The notes under the pieces were generated by a model. The model ran no database searches. It was not told where the DNA came from and was given only the letters and a program-made list of their open reading frames with translations. Below, in pieces: positions 35,443-43,169 of a stretch of 64,000 nucleotides of DNA. Positions within the stretch are counted from its first letter, which is position 1. Each line of letters begins with the position of its first letter. The DNA comes from Lachnospiraceae bacterium (GTDB taxonomy: Bacteria; Bacillota; Clostridia; Lachnospirales; Lachnospiraceae). The stretch covers positions 1-64,000 of the forward strand of contig JAJQEO010000071.1 of NCBI GenBank assembly GCA_021201665.1. Reading direction: 5' to 3'. The translations under genes and the position numbers were made by a program.

Positions 35443-35450
35443 ATCGGCAA
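35436..35450 (+). other. attR of the integrated element
   Basis: Element arm CTGTCACATC (35436-35445) precedes the core GGCAA (35446-35450), followed by host codons ATCCACGCTG encoding the rest of Walker A. Combined with attL, the circular attP would be a near-perfect palindrome: CTGTCACATC, the centre GGCAATGC, then GATGTGACAG. That layout is expected for a serine integrase. attB is the Walker A coding sequence. Confidence 0.85.
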
Positions 35451-35534
35451 ATCCACGCTGCTCTCTTTGATTGCGGGCCTGATAACCCCGGAGAGCGGGA
35501 GTATATTATTGCAGGGAGCTGCTGTGGAAACGCC

Positions 35535-35665
35535 CCCTCGCCAAGGCTCGGCGAATATCCCGCCCATAGGGCGGGGATGCCCGCGCCCCATAATCAGAGA
35601 TTGGGGGCATAACCCGGCGAGGGCAGGTCACAGCCCCATGAAAGATCGCTTCGCGATGGGGGCTG
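35535..35665. repeat. Palindromic element inserted in frame in the ATPase gene
   Basis: Bounded by CCCTCGCC (35535) and GGCGAGGG (35616-35623). Inside are the palindromes CCCGCCCATAGGGCGGG and CCCCATAATC-AGA-GATTGGGGG. A third hairpin (CAGCCCCAT / ATGGGGGCTG) follows to 35665. The segment GATGCCCGC to CATAACCCGGCGAGGGC matches 46044-46091 closely. It encodes a Pro/Arg/Gly-rich peptide with no counterpart in usual ATPases of this family. Confidence 0.75.
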
Positions 35666-36310
35666 CTCAGAAAAGCCGGATCGGATATATGCTGCAGAAG
35701 GATCACCTGTTTGAGTGGCGCACAATCTACCGCAATATTATCCTCGGTCCTGAAATCAGGCATCAGCTGGATAAAAACACCAGAAAACGAATTGATGATA
35801 TGCTCAGAGAATATGGGCTGGACGGGTTCCGCAATGCCCGCCCCAGCGAACTCTCCGGCGGGATGCGCCAGCGCGCCGCGCTGATCCGCACGTTGGCGAA
35901 TGACCCGGAGCTGCTTTTGCTTGACGAACCCTTCTCGGCACTTGATTACCTGACGCGGCTGAGGGTCTGTGACGATGTCGCGGCGATTTTGCGGAAGGAG
36001 CGGAAAACGGTGCTTCTTGTGACACATGATCTTTCGGAGGCGATCAGCATGGCCGACCGGATTCTCGTCCTGACGAAGCGGCCGGCGCGTATCCAGGCCA
36101 TTCTGGATGTAAGTTTTCCAGAAGATAAACCGCATATGAACACGAGATTTTCCCCATCCGCCCGGGGCACGGATCTCACTGAGGGTTCTTCCGACACAGA
36201 TTCCTCTCTGTCAGGTACAAAAAGAGAGGCCGAAAAGCGGCTTACCCCATTCGAACGCCGCAGCACGCCTGAGTTTTCAAAATACTTTCATCTTCTATGG
36301 AAGGAGTTGA

Positions 36311-37270
36311 ATGCCGGTGAAGAGCCTGAAAATGAAGAGTATGAAAACGAAAAGCATGAAAATGAAAAGCACGAAAATGAAAAGCACGAAAATGAAAAGC
36401 ACGAAAATGAAAAGCATGAAAGCGAAAAACATGGAAATGGATAACATGAAAAGCATTAAAATGAATAACACGGAAAGCATGTCCCCTTCACAAAAGCAAT
36501 ATCTGAGGGATCTCGACCGCCGCAGGCACAGGATCCGGGCTGTCCGGATTTTGATTTTTGTCCTGTTTTTGCTGCTCTGGGAAACGGCGGTACGGCAGGG
36601 ATGGATAGATGGATTTATTTTCAGCAGTCCGTCAAGAGTGGCGGAAGCGTTTCTCCGTCTGTGGGCGGACGGCAGCATCCTCCGCCACACGAAGGTCACG
36701 CTTCTGGAGACGCTCGCCAGCTTCGCTCTCGTGGTTTTTCTGGGGGTGGGCTGTGCCGTTCTGCTCTGGTACAATCAGGCTCTCTCAGAGATCCTTGAGC
36801 CTTATCTTGTCATCCTGAACAGCCTGCCAAAGTCGGCACTTGCGCCGCTTCTGATCGTCTGGCTCGGCGCTAACCTGAAGTCCATCATCGTCTCAGGTGT
36901 GTCGGTCGCGATTTTCGGGACCATTCTGAATCTCTACACAGGTTTTAACGAGATGGATCCGGAAAGCTGCAAATTGATTTATACGCTTCAGGGGACGAAG
37001 AAAGATGTGCTGTTTAAGGTACTCCTCCCAGGGACGCTTCCGCTTTTGATCAGCATTATGAAGGTCAACATCGGCCTGTGCCTGGTCGGCGTCGTGATCG
37101 GGGAGTTCATCGGAGCGAGAGAAGGACTCGGATACCTGATAATCTACTCAAGTCAAGTTTTCAAGCTGGATTATCTGATACTGTCGATTGTGGTACTTTG
37201 CGTAATCGCGGTGCTGCTCTATGGGGTACTGAGTCTGCTTGAGAAAAAATGCAATCGCATGGGGTACTAA
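36311..37270 (+). CDS. ABC importer permease (SsuC/TauC/ThiX type)
   Basis: Membrane permease of the same importer, BPD_transp_1 family. After a repetitive Lys/Met/Ser/Thr N-terminus (KMKSTKMKST units, about residues 7-48) come six helices. Motifs include FSSPSRVAEAFLRLW, NSLPKSALAPLLIVWLGAN and the EAA-like loop LQGTKKDVLFKVLLPGTLP with VGVVIGEFIGAREGLGYLI. The ATG at 36311 has an ideal AAGGAGTTGA site that lies within the ATPase codons WKEL. The two genes therefore overlap by 134 bp and share the 15-bp repeat in different frames. Later starts at 36446 or 36479 are possible. No substrate-binding protein gene follows. Confidence 0.88.
   Translation: MPVKSLKMKSMKTKSMKMKSTKMKSTKMKSTKMKSMKAKNMEMDNMKSIKMNNTESMSPSQKQYLRDLDRRRHRIRAVRILIFVLFLLLWETAVRQGWIDGFIFSSPSRVAEAFLRLWADGSILRHTKVTLLETLASFALVVFLGVGCAVLLWYNQALSEILEPYLVILNSLPKSALAPLLIVWLGANLKSIIVSGVSVAIFGTILNLYTGFNEMDPESCKLIYTLQGTKKDVLFKVLLPGTLPLLISIMKVNIGLCLVGVVIGEFIGAREGLGYLIIYSSQVFKLDYLILSIVVLCVIAVLLYGVLSLLEKKCNRMGY
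36345..36430. repeat. 15-bp tandem repeat read in two frames
   Basis: Five to six units of GAAAATGAAAAGCAC or GAAAATGAAAAGCAT. In the ATPase frame they encode ENEKH; one frame over, in the permease, they encode KMKST/KMKSM. Because 15 is divisible by three, copy-number changes lengthen or shorten both proteins without frameshift. Confidence 0.88.
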
Positions 37271-37485
37271 GGCTGCCTGAGAAAAAATGCAACCGCATGG
37301 GGTGCTGATAGCGTGAAAAAAAGCAGGAGATCGGGCCGGAGAGGATTTTCTCTCCTGCCCGCACACCTGCGCAATTTGATATTCATGATATCACTGCCCC
37401 GCTGCCTGCACGGTCTGAGATTCATGATATCACTGCCCCGCTTCCTGCACGGCTTTAGATTCAAGATGTCACTGCCCTATTACTT
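37221..37485. repeat. Two tandem repeats after the permease gene
   Basis: A 38-bp unit (ATGGGGTACTGAGTCTGCTT...) is duplicated at 37221 and 37259 and forms the permease C-terminus and stop. Then a 39-bp unit (ATTCATGATATCACTGCCCC...) occurs 2.7 times from about 37380, running into the 3' end of kptA on the other strand. Nothing else is seen in this 198-bp spacer. Confidence 0.8.
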
Positions 37486-38026
37486 CCCCGAGGTATTCCA
37501 CGCCTACATATTCCGTCAGCCACACGCCGTTAGCGGATATGTAAAACGGGATGCCGTCCCTGCTCATCTTTCCGGCCGGAACCGAAAATGCCAGCGGTTT
37601 TCCATGCCGCCGCCCCACTTTCAGGGCGGTTTCCATATCTTTTGACAGATGGACATAGAGACGGCTCATCCGCCTGATTCCTTCCCGGCGGATGCTGTCC
37701 GCAAATTTTTGAGCGGTACCATGGTATAAGATGTCCGGAGGAATTGCTTTTTCCAGTTCCACATCCACCGGAATGCTGTGTCCCTGGTTCGCGCGGATCA
37801 ACTCTTTCCGCTCGTCAAAGCTATAGCGCTGCTTCTCATCCGAGGCGACGATCTCTTCGAGCAAAGCGCGGTCGATCAAACGCCCGGTACTGTTGATACC
37901 CGCAAGGAGCTCATCAACATCCGCCCAACCGTGCTCATCCAGAGTCAGATTTACCTTCTCTGGATGGTGCCGCAGCAGAAGGCTGATAAATCTGCTTAAT
38001 TTCGTTCTGTCTGAAAAATCTGTCAT
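37469..38026 (-). CDS. kptA: RNA 2'-phosphotransferase (Tpt1/KptA)
   Basis: Removes an internal 2'-phosphate from RNA using NAD+, giving ADP-ribose 1'',2''-cyclic phosphate. It is a homologue of yeast tRNA-splicing Tpt1; the bacterial substrate is uncertain. The 185-residue protein has the winged-helix half (LSRFISLLLRHHPEKVNLTLDEHGWADVDELL) and the catalytic set RANQGHS, LYHGT and SRLYVHLS. GGGAGGACTG precedes the ATG. Length is normal. The last codons overlap a 39-bp tandem repeat. It is convergent with the importer permease. Confidence 0.94.
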   Translation of the reverse strand: MTDFSDRTKLSRFISLLLRHHPEKVNLTLDEHGWADVDELLAGINSTGRLIDRALLEEIVASDEKQRYSFDERKELIRANQGHSIPVDVELEKAIPPDILYHGTAQKFADSIRREGIRRMSRLYVHLSKDMETALKVGRRHGKPLAFSVPAGKMSRDGIPFYISANGVWLTEYVGVEYLGEVIGQ

Positions 38027-38528
38027 TGCACAGTCCTCCCTCCCTGTTGAAGATAATCATCTCTGTTCATTTCCATATTGCTCAAATAATTTTATATAGA
38101 ATAGTATTATTTAGCAAGAATGTCAATTCTGAATTTAATTTTTGCTTGTTTTCTAAATCTTATATTATATAATATTGCATCATAATTTAATTATAAGTCT
38201 CACTACATATTATTTTAAAATCATTTTTCATAAAAATTTTTAAGAGTTAAGTTGGCACACGTGTTTGTACGTGTTAAATTCACTAATTTGCAGTGCCAGG
38301 ACATAAAGGAGAAATTACGCACACCTCTTGCCATTTCGGGATAATTGTGGTATTTTCTATCTGGTTCGGCGAGCCAGAAGCAAAATTTTTGTAACAGTTT
38401 CTGACAGCATCGACGGACACAGACAGAAGTAAACGGATACGGAGCAAGGCAGCGCAGACTCACAGCAGAGCGTTCCTCAGAAACCGGACGCCGGAATTTT
38501 TGCTGACACAGTAAAGGAGACTCCTTTC
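38027..38528. other. AT-rich divergent spacer upstream of the EI-like gene
   Basis: About 500 bp with no supportable gene. The first 200 bp are very AT-rich (TTATATTATATAATATTG) and probably hold promoters for kptA and the EI-like gene. The last 15 bp before the EI-like gene are the palindrome AAAGGAG-A-CTCCTTT, which contains its ribosome binding site. A minus-strand ORF at 38221-38463 has no ribosome binding site and is ignored. Confidence 0.5.
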
Positions 38529-39287
38529 ATGGAACAATACCAGGGCAGAACTATTTGCGACAAAATCGCCATCGGAAGGACATTTTTATATAGAAAAAGT
38601 AAGATATCCTTTTCAAAAAGACACATAGAAGAAGCAGAGATCGAAATAGAAATGAAAAGATTGGATGCCGCACTGAATGCGGCTAACGCCCGTCTGGATC
38701 AGGTCTACCAGAGAGCACTGGACGAGGTCGGCGCGGATGACGCTGCAATTTTTGCCGTACATAAAATGCTGCTCCGCGATGAGGACTATCTGCACTTTAT
38801 CCGTAATATGATCCGATATGAACAGGTCAACGCGGAATATGCTGTTGCTGCGGCCGGTGAACACTTTGCCGAAATGTTTGCCCGGATGGAGGATCGCTAC
38901 ATGCGCTCACGAGCGGATGACATCAGGGACATTTCCGGACAACTGATCGCGGCACTGACTGGCGAAGGCATCAAAATGCGGGACCCGGATGAATCCGTCA
39001 TTCTTCTGACAGATAACCTGACCCCGAGTGATACAGTGCTGCTGGACAAATCCAAAATACTGGCTTTCGTTACCCGCCACGGCTCCGACGACTCGCATGC
39101 AGCGCTCCTGATTCGCGCAATGCAGATTCCGGCCATAACCGGAATTAATTTTCAGGATGACTGGGACGGCCGGATGGCAGTCATCGACGGCGGCGCCGGG
39201 ACTGTTATCATCGATCCGGAGCCAGACACTCTTAAGACGGCAGCTGACAGAATGTGTCAATACAGACAAAGGCTTCGAATCCTCTGA
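38529..39287 (+). CDS. Stand-alone PTS enzyme I N-terminal module
   Basis: A 252-residue protein equivalent to only the first half of enzyme I. It has the HPr-binding helical domain (about 25-145, ARLDQVYQRALDEVGADDAAIFAVHKMLLRDEDYL) and the phosphohistidine swivel (VTRHGSDDSHAALLIRAMQIPAITGI, His of DDSHAA). It stops at LRIL, where the PEP-binding TIM barrel would begin; the following 120 bp show no barrel remnant. It could accept or pass phosphate but not use PEP by itself. The canonical GGxTSH reads GSDDSH. Function unknown. It is convergent with the glycosyltransferase-like gene. Confidence 0.82.
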   Translation: MEQYQGRTICDKIAIGRTFLYRKSKISFSKRHIEEAEIEIEMKRLDAALNAANARLDQVYQRALDEVGADDAAIFAVHKMLLRDEDYLHFIRNMIRYEQVNAEYAVAAAGEHFAEMFARMEDRYMRSRADDIRDISGQLIAALTGEGIKMRDPDESVILLTDNLTPSDTVLLDKSKILAFVTRHGSDDSHAALLIRAMQIPAITGINFQDDWDGRMAVIDGGAGTVIIDPEPDTLKTAADRMCQYRQRLRIL

Positions 39288-39408
39288 GCAAAGCGGCGGC
39301 GCCCCAGGAATATTCTGCTGCTGTTTTGGGACGCCTCTTATCCTTTTTTCTCCGCCAGCAATAAACCTTGTGTCCACACGACCTGCAAGCTATTTTGAGC
39401 GGCGCCGC

Positions 39409-41400
39409 TTACCCCAGCTTTACCACCAGTACACCATCTACCATTGCAATCGACCCTTCATCCGGAAAGTCTGGCATGGCGAGTATCTCTTCATTTTCCC
39501 GCATCTCATTCCACGTATCTGTGTCCGCCATCACAGCCGGGTTCAACAGTACATAGTCAAAATAAGCCTTAAAGTAATCGCGGCTTGCCCTCGGTGCGAT
39601 AAAAGTGCTGGCAGAACCGGTAAGCCTGTAAATATGCCCAAATCCAGACATGCTTTCAAGCAAAGAGTCTGGCTTCCCGACAAATACCACCTCCGTCTCT
39701 CCCGTCACATAGCCGTCCACTTCTTCCATTTTGGACACGACTCTCGTAAAGAAGGATAAATTCGCATCGTATTCTATATCTTTTTTCAGGTATGCCGCAT
39801 TCGATGTCCGCACATTCCCCAGCAAAACCACGCATACCATGGCTGTCAGAACCAAAGCAGCGCCTTTCTTTACAACTGTGCGGCTCTTTGCAGGTTCGAA
39901 GTTCAGCCATCTGACAACCAGCAAAATGAACAGGTATATCAGCCAGACAGAATAATACATCAGAAGATGTGCGTAACCATCTGTCAATATGTAGCAAACA
40001 TTCATTCCCATCGGCAGCAGCAAAATCAGCAGAACCGTCAAAAGCTTTTCCGGTATATGGATTTTTCTTTGCGACAGTCCGTAAATCACCGCTGCCAGGG
40101 TAATTGCGAGCAAAAGTATATGGAGCATAAACGTAAAGTCATCTGAAAATAAAGACGTCTCCGACACGAATGTCTGCAGAGCCGCCACATAGCCTTCCAC
40201 GGCATAGTGCAGCAGCTCCCGGAAAGGCGTAGAAAGGCTCGTGTCCAGTGAATTTACTTTCCCGGTTGAAAGAGAATAGCCGGTAATCAGGCAGCCAATG
40301 TGAATGGATATAAAATATAGCACTCCTCCGCCAATAAGCATCCCGATGCTTTTGGTTCCCTTTTTCAAAATGCTCTGAAATTTTTCGCAATCCAGCAGAT
40401 CCATAATCAGTGTTATCAGGATCAGAGTAATCGTTACAGAGATAAAGCTCTGATAAAGGCCGAGGGAAAGGCAAACGGGGATTATGCCATAGAAATATCC
40501 TTTGTCGAACCTTTTCCAGAGCCAGACCGCGCAGACGGCAAGGAGCAGGGAGAGCATATTAGAATCCAGGTCATGGATATAGGTCGCCGTCGTAGCCGTG
40601 ACAGTGATATTCGTCGTCATTATTCCGGCAGTCAGAGCGACCATCCAGACTGATTTCAGAGCAAACAGTTTAACAATGAAAAACAGCGCAATTCCAATAA
40701 AAAGCAGGGAAAGCAGGCCAATCACCCATGGCAGAGTAAGGACTCCGCGCGAAATTATCCGGTAGACAGGAACAAAGACGCGTCCAGACTGTATTTTTAA
40801 ATCCGTCCCATGGGCAGCGGCGTTAAATTCCACCAGGGAATCATGCGAGATCGAATTGTTGAAATACATATAGGCATACGCGGCCAGCCCCCAGGCATAC
40901 GTGAACGCCATACAGAAAAGGAATGTTTTTTTATTCTCCTTCCATTTTCCGGATACAGCTATCCTGTAACGGGGCAGGTTCTCCGAGAGTTCTGTAAAAG
41001 TGCAGATTCCCGTCTGTTTCGGAATCACCGCGCTCAGAACAAGGTTTACAAAGTAAAACGAAATTGCAGCGCATACCACCGCTGCTGTAAGAACCGTCCC
41101 GCCGACCGGTATTTTGATTTTGTCCGCCAGAGCAGAAAGCTTGCTGCTGTTTACCATGTTGACATAAAAATATCTGCCGGACAGACAGAGTATAAAGACA
41201 GAAAGCACAGCAGATACGACAGAGGAATGCGTCCTCGCATATTCTTTCGTATCATTGAGCCTCAAAGTAAGCAAAAGCAGAAACACCACAGCGATCAGAC
41301 CTGCCAGAAGCCTCGGAATCGTCAGCGCGTTAAGAGCCACAAGCGCGCATCCTGAGACAAAAAACCAGCCATTCTTCCTTAGTTTTTCTTTGACATACAT
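39409..41400 (-). CDS. Glucosyltransferase-domain (GtrII-like) polytopic membrane protein
   Basis: A 663-residue membrane protein with about 12-14 helices. The segment CLSLGLYQSFISVTITLILITLIMDLL resembles the Glucos_trans_II (GtrII) family of polyprenyl-linked sugar transferases that decorate surface glycans. The extracytoplasmic FNNSISHDSLVEF, near an Asp/His-rich loop, would be the expected catalytic side. The C-terminal domain (about 520-663) is soluble. AAGGAAG precedes the ATG. It follows a second polytopic protein, 91 bp upstream, so the pair probably modifies a cell-surface polymer. Confidence 0.75.
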   Translation of the reverse strand: MYVKEKLRKNGWFFVSGCALVALNALTIPRLLAGLIAVVFLLLLTLRLNDTKEYARTHSSVVSAVLSVFILCLSGRYFYVNMVNSSKLSALADKIKIPVGGTVLTAAVVCAAISFYFVNLVLSAVIPKQTGICTFTELSENLPRYRIAVSGKWKENKKTFLFCMAFTYAWGLAAYAYMYFNNSISHDSLVEFNAAAHGTDLKIQSGRVFVPVYRIISRGVLTLPWVIGLLSLLFIGIALFFIVKLFALKSVWMVALTAGIMTTNITVTATTATYIHDLDSNMLSLLLAVCAVWLWKRFDKGYFYGIIPVCLSLGLYQSFISVTITLILITLIMDLLDCEKFQSILKKGTKSIGMLIGGGVLYFISIHIGCLITGYSLSTGKVNSLDTSLSTPFRELLHYAVEGYVAALQTFVSETSLFSDDFTFMLHILLLAITLAAVIYGLSQRKIHIPEKLLTVLLILLLPMGMNVCYILTDGYAHLLMYYSVWLIYLFILLVVRWLNFEPAKSRTVVKKGAALVLTAMVCVVLLGNVRTSNAAYLKKDIEYDANLSFFTRVVSKMEEVDGYVTGETEVVFVGKPDSLLESMSGFGHIYRLTGSASTFIAPRASRDYFKAYFDYVLLNPAVMADTDTWNEMRENEEILAMPDFPDEGSIAMVDGVLVVKLG

Positions 41401-41491
41401 TTTTCTTCCTTTTTCTGACCGGCAGTGCCGGAATCAGATGCCTCCTGTAAAATTTTGATGAAGTAATTCTGTTATAATGAAACAGGAACCT

Positions 41492-42991
41492 TTATTGAAA
41501 GCTCACTGTCATTTCCTGCGGGATTCCATAAAAATTTTTAAAATGCTCCATCCATTCCTCATTTACCGGCTCAGAAATATAGCACCAGGACGGACAGGGC
41601 ATGGCGGGCAGCACCACTTCATCTGCCTCACTTTCCACAGCCTCCTCAATCAGCTGCCGCCGGAGCTGTTCTGTCGTTCCGTTTGCTGTAAAAGCATATA
41701 TGCAGGAGCCTCCAAGAATGGCAAGGGCAGCAGAAACCAGTAAGAAAGGATACCAGAGCGAGATCCTTCTGCCGCTGACCAGACACTCTGAGAGCTTCAG
41801 CGCGGTCAGGCACTGCAGGATATAGTTGAAATAAAAACATCTGGCGCCGATCGGACTTGCCGCCATCAGCGGCGCGGCTGATACTGCGGAGCACAGATAG
41901 AGGATGCAGATACTCAGCCGGCGTTCCGGGTCAACCGTACGCCACGTACTGATCAGAACAGAGCCAAAAAACAGTGCGCAAAAAAGCAGTTCTATCAGAT
42001 TATTTGTTCCTTCATCCGCGGAGAATTTCCAGTCCGGGGAAAAGGAATGCCAGACACAGTAAAACGCGAATCCGCATACCATCAGGGATGCGAACGCGTC
42101 CAGGAATGAACGGCCTCCTTTTCGGATCAGCAGACACAGCACAACAACCGCGATAAATACATTCAATACCACATTGTTGATAAAGAGGTGATCCATCATC
42201 TGATCGCGCAGCTGATAGTACATGCCCGCGACCGACAGGCTGATCGTCTTAAATCCGACAGCGCCGCGGTAGCCTCCGTTTATAAACATAAGGACTGCCC
42301 CGGCAACCGTTCCGGCAAACCAGGCCAGATGGGACGCATAAAATCTCCCCTTTCGGATTCTTGCGTAAACGATCAGCCAGAGCGCGTAAATCACGGCGAA
42401 GACCGTAACATTTTCGCTGAACAGCTGTGTGCTAAGACCCAGCAGGAAAACCAGAGGTGCTTTCCGCGCCGGCAGCCTCCGGCAGGAGGCGGCTTCCCGG
42501 GAGCCATTCTCTGTATAAAGATCCTCGGTCTGGTTGAACCAGCACAAAAAAAGAATCACAGGCGGCACAAAATTCGCGAAGGCAGCAAACCACCCATAGC
42601 TCTGCACAAACAGAGTCTGCGGCAGAGCCGCAATCAGAAAAATGGTCAGCAGCAGCATGAAAAAGCGAGTTCCTGTCTTTTTTCGTTTTAAAGCATGAAA
42701 TATGCCGGCATCCATCTCCCTTAAAAGCCACACCATCCAGAAAGCCGGGATCAGAGTCTTCGCCAGGGTACTCCGCGTAATCAAAAGTATGGTTATATTT
42801 CCAAGATACCTGCCATTGTAGTTCTTAAACAGGTTTTTCATCAGCTCAACGCGGTCCGGCAGCCCCCAGTGCCAGTCGTCGTGACAGTAGGGCAGCTGGT
42901 ATGCAAGGATACAGACCGTTATAAAAAACAGCACATACACAGCCATATGAGCCCATTTCTTTTTATCCACTGTCCTCTTTTCTTTTATCAT
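41492..42991 (-). CDS. DUF6056-like polytopic membrane protein
   Basis: A 499-residue protein from ATG 42991 (MIKEKRTVDKKKWAHM); the ORF-track start lies in a fold-back repeat. It has about 10-12 helices. The first external loop, AYQLPYCHDDWHWGLPDRVELM, followed by YNGRYLGN, has the acidic motif typical of GT-C-like DUF6056 proteins. The C-terminus (about 430-499) is soluble. The role is probably surface glycan modification together with the GtrII-like neighbour. This is inference from fold and neighbourhood only. AAGGGGCGAAAGAGT precedes the start. Confidence 0.7.
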   Translation of the reverse strand: MIKEKRTVDKKKWAHMAVYVLFFITVCILAYQLPYCHDDWHWGLPDRVELMKNLFKNYNGRYLGNITILLITRSTLAKTLIPAFWMVWLLREMDAGIFHALKRKKTGTRFFMLLLTIFLIAALPQTLFVQSYGWFAAFANFVPPVILFLCWFNQTEDLYTENGSREAASCRRLPARKAPLVFLLGLSTQLFSENVTVFAVIYALWLIVYARIRKGRFYASHLAWFAGTVAGAVLMFINGGYRGAVGFKTISLSVAGMYYQLRDQMMDHLFINNVVLNVFIAVVVLCLLIRKGGRSFLDAFASLMVCGFAFYCVWHSFSPDWKFSADEGTNNLIELLFCALFFGSVLISTWRTVDPERRLSICILYLCSAVSAAPLMAASPIGARCFYFNYILQCLTALKLSECLVSGRRISLWYPFLLVSAALAILGGSCIYAFTANGTTEQLRRQLIEEAVESEADEVVLPAMPCPSWCYISEPVNEEWMEHFKNFYGIPQEMTVSFQ

Positions 42992-43018
42992 ACTCTTTCG
43001 CCCCTTTTTCTTTAGGAG

Positions 43019-43165
43019 CTGTCGCGAAATAATATGCTCAGATTGTGCCGAATAATGCGTGAAGCACAAACGAAAAAACGCAGGCGCAGCGAGCTGCGTC
43101 GAGGCTTTTTGAGTTTGCGATTCGCGTATTAGGCGGTGCAAGATGGGCATATAATTCCGCGACAG
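43019..43165. repeat. 147-bp fold-back (MITE-like) element
   Basis: The two halves are imperfect reverse complements over about 70 bp. CTGTCGCGAAATAATATGC at the left matches GCATATAATTCCGCGACAG at the right, and the similarity continues inward (TTGTGCCG/CGGTGCAA, CACAAACGAAAAA/TTTTTGAGTTTG, CGCAGC/GCTGCG). It has no ORF and lies between the DUF6056-like gene and AAA copy B. Confidence 0.75.
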
Positions 43166-43169
43166 ATCC

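Larger units (their letters stand above)
30274..35450. mobile_element. 5.18-kb serine-recombinase integrative element inserted in an ABC ATPase gene
   Basis: Defined by the GGCAA direct repeat at both ends (5177 bp apart), by restoration of the ABC ATPase frame when one copy is removed, and by a large serine recombinase whose 3' end lies 46 bp from the left junction. Cargo from left to right: recombinase (-), a degraded gene fragment, a 62-aa ORF (+), a 13-bp-stem hairpin, a 26-codon peptide fragment (-), an AAA/PD-(D/E)XK protein (-), and a double-HTH regulator (-). No replication, conjugation or capsid genes are seen, so it is either a minimal mobilisable island or a decayed larger one. Confidence 0.88.
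35451..36444 (+). pseudogene. ABC importer ATPase, 3' part
   Basis: Continuation of the ATPase from the Walker A Lys (KSTLLSLIAGLITPESGS). It contains the Q-loop (YMLQKDHLFEWRT), signature LSGGMRQRAALIRTLA, Walker B LLLLDEPFSALD and H-loop LLVTHDLSEAIS. It fits nitrate/sulfonate/taurine or thiamine-precursor importers. Two in-frame additions are unusual: about 45 codons of palindromic-element DNA before QKSRIGYML (35531-35667), and an Asp/Ser/Thr-rich stretch before TPEFSKYFHLLWKEL. The tail is five ENEKH-type repeats shared with the permease start. Without the first 46 codons it lacks the Walker A Gly-rich loop. Confidence 0.9.

Noticed and set aside
38221-38463. 80-aa minus-strand ORF upstream of the EI-like gene
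   Set aside because: No ribosome binding site; lies in the AT-rich promoter spacer.
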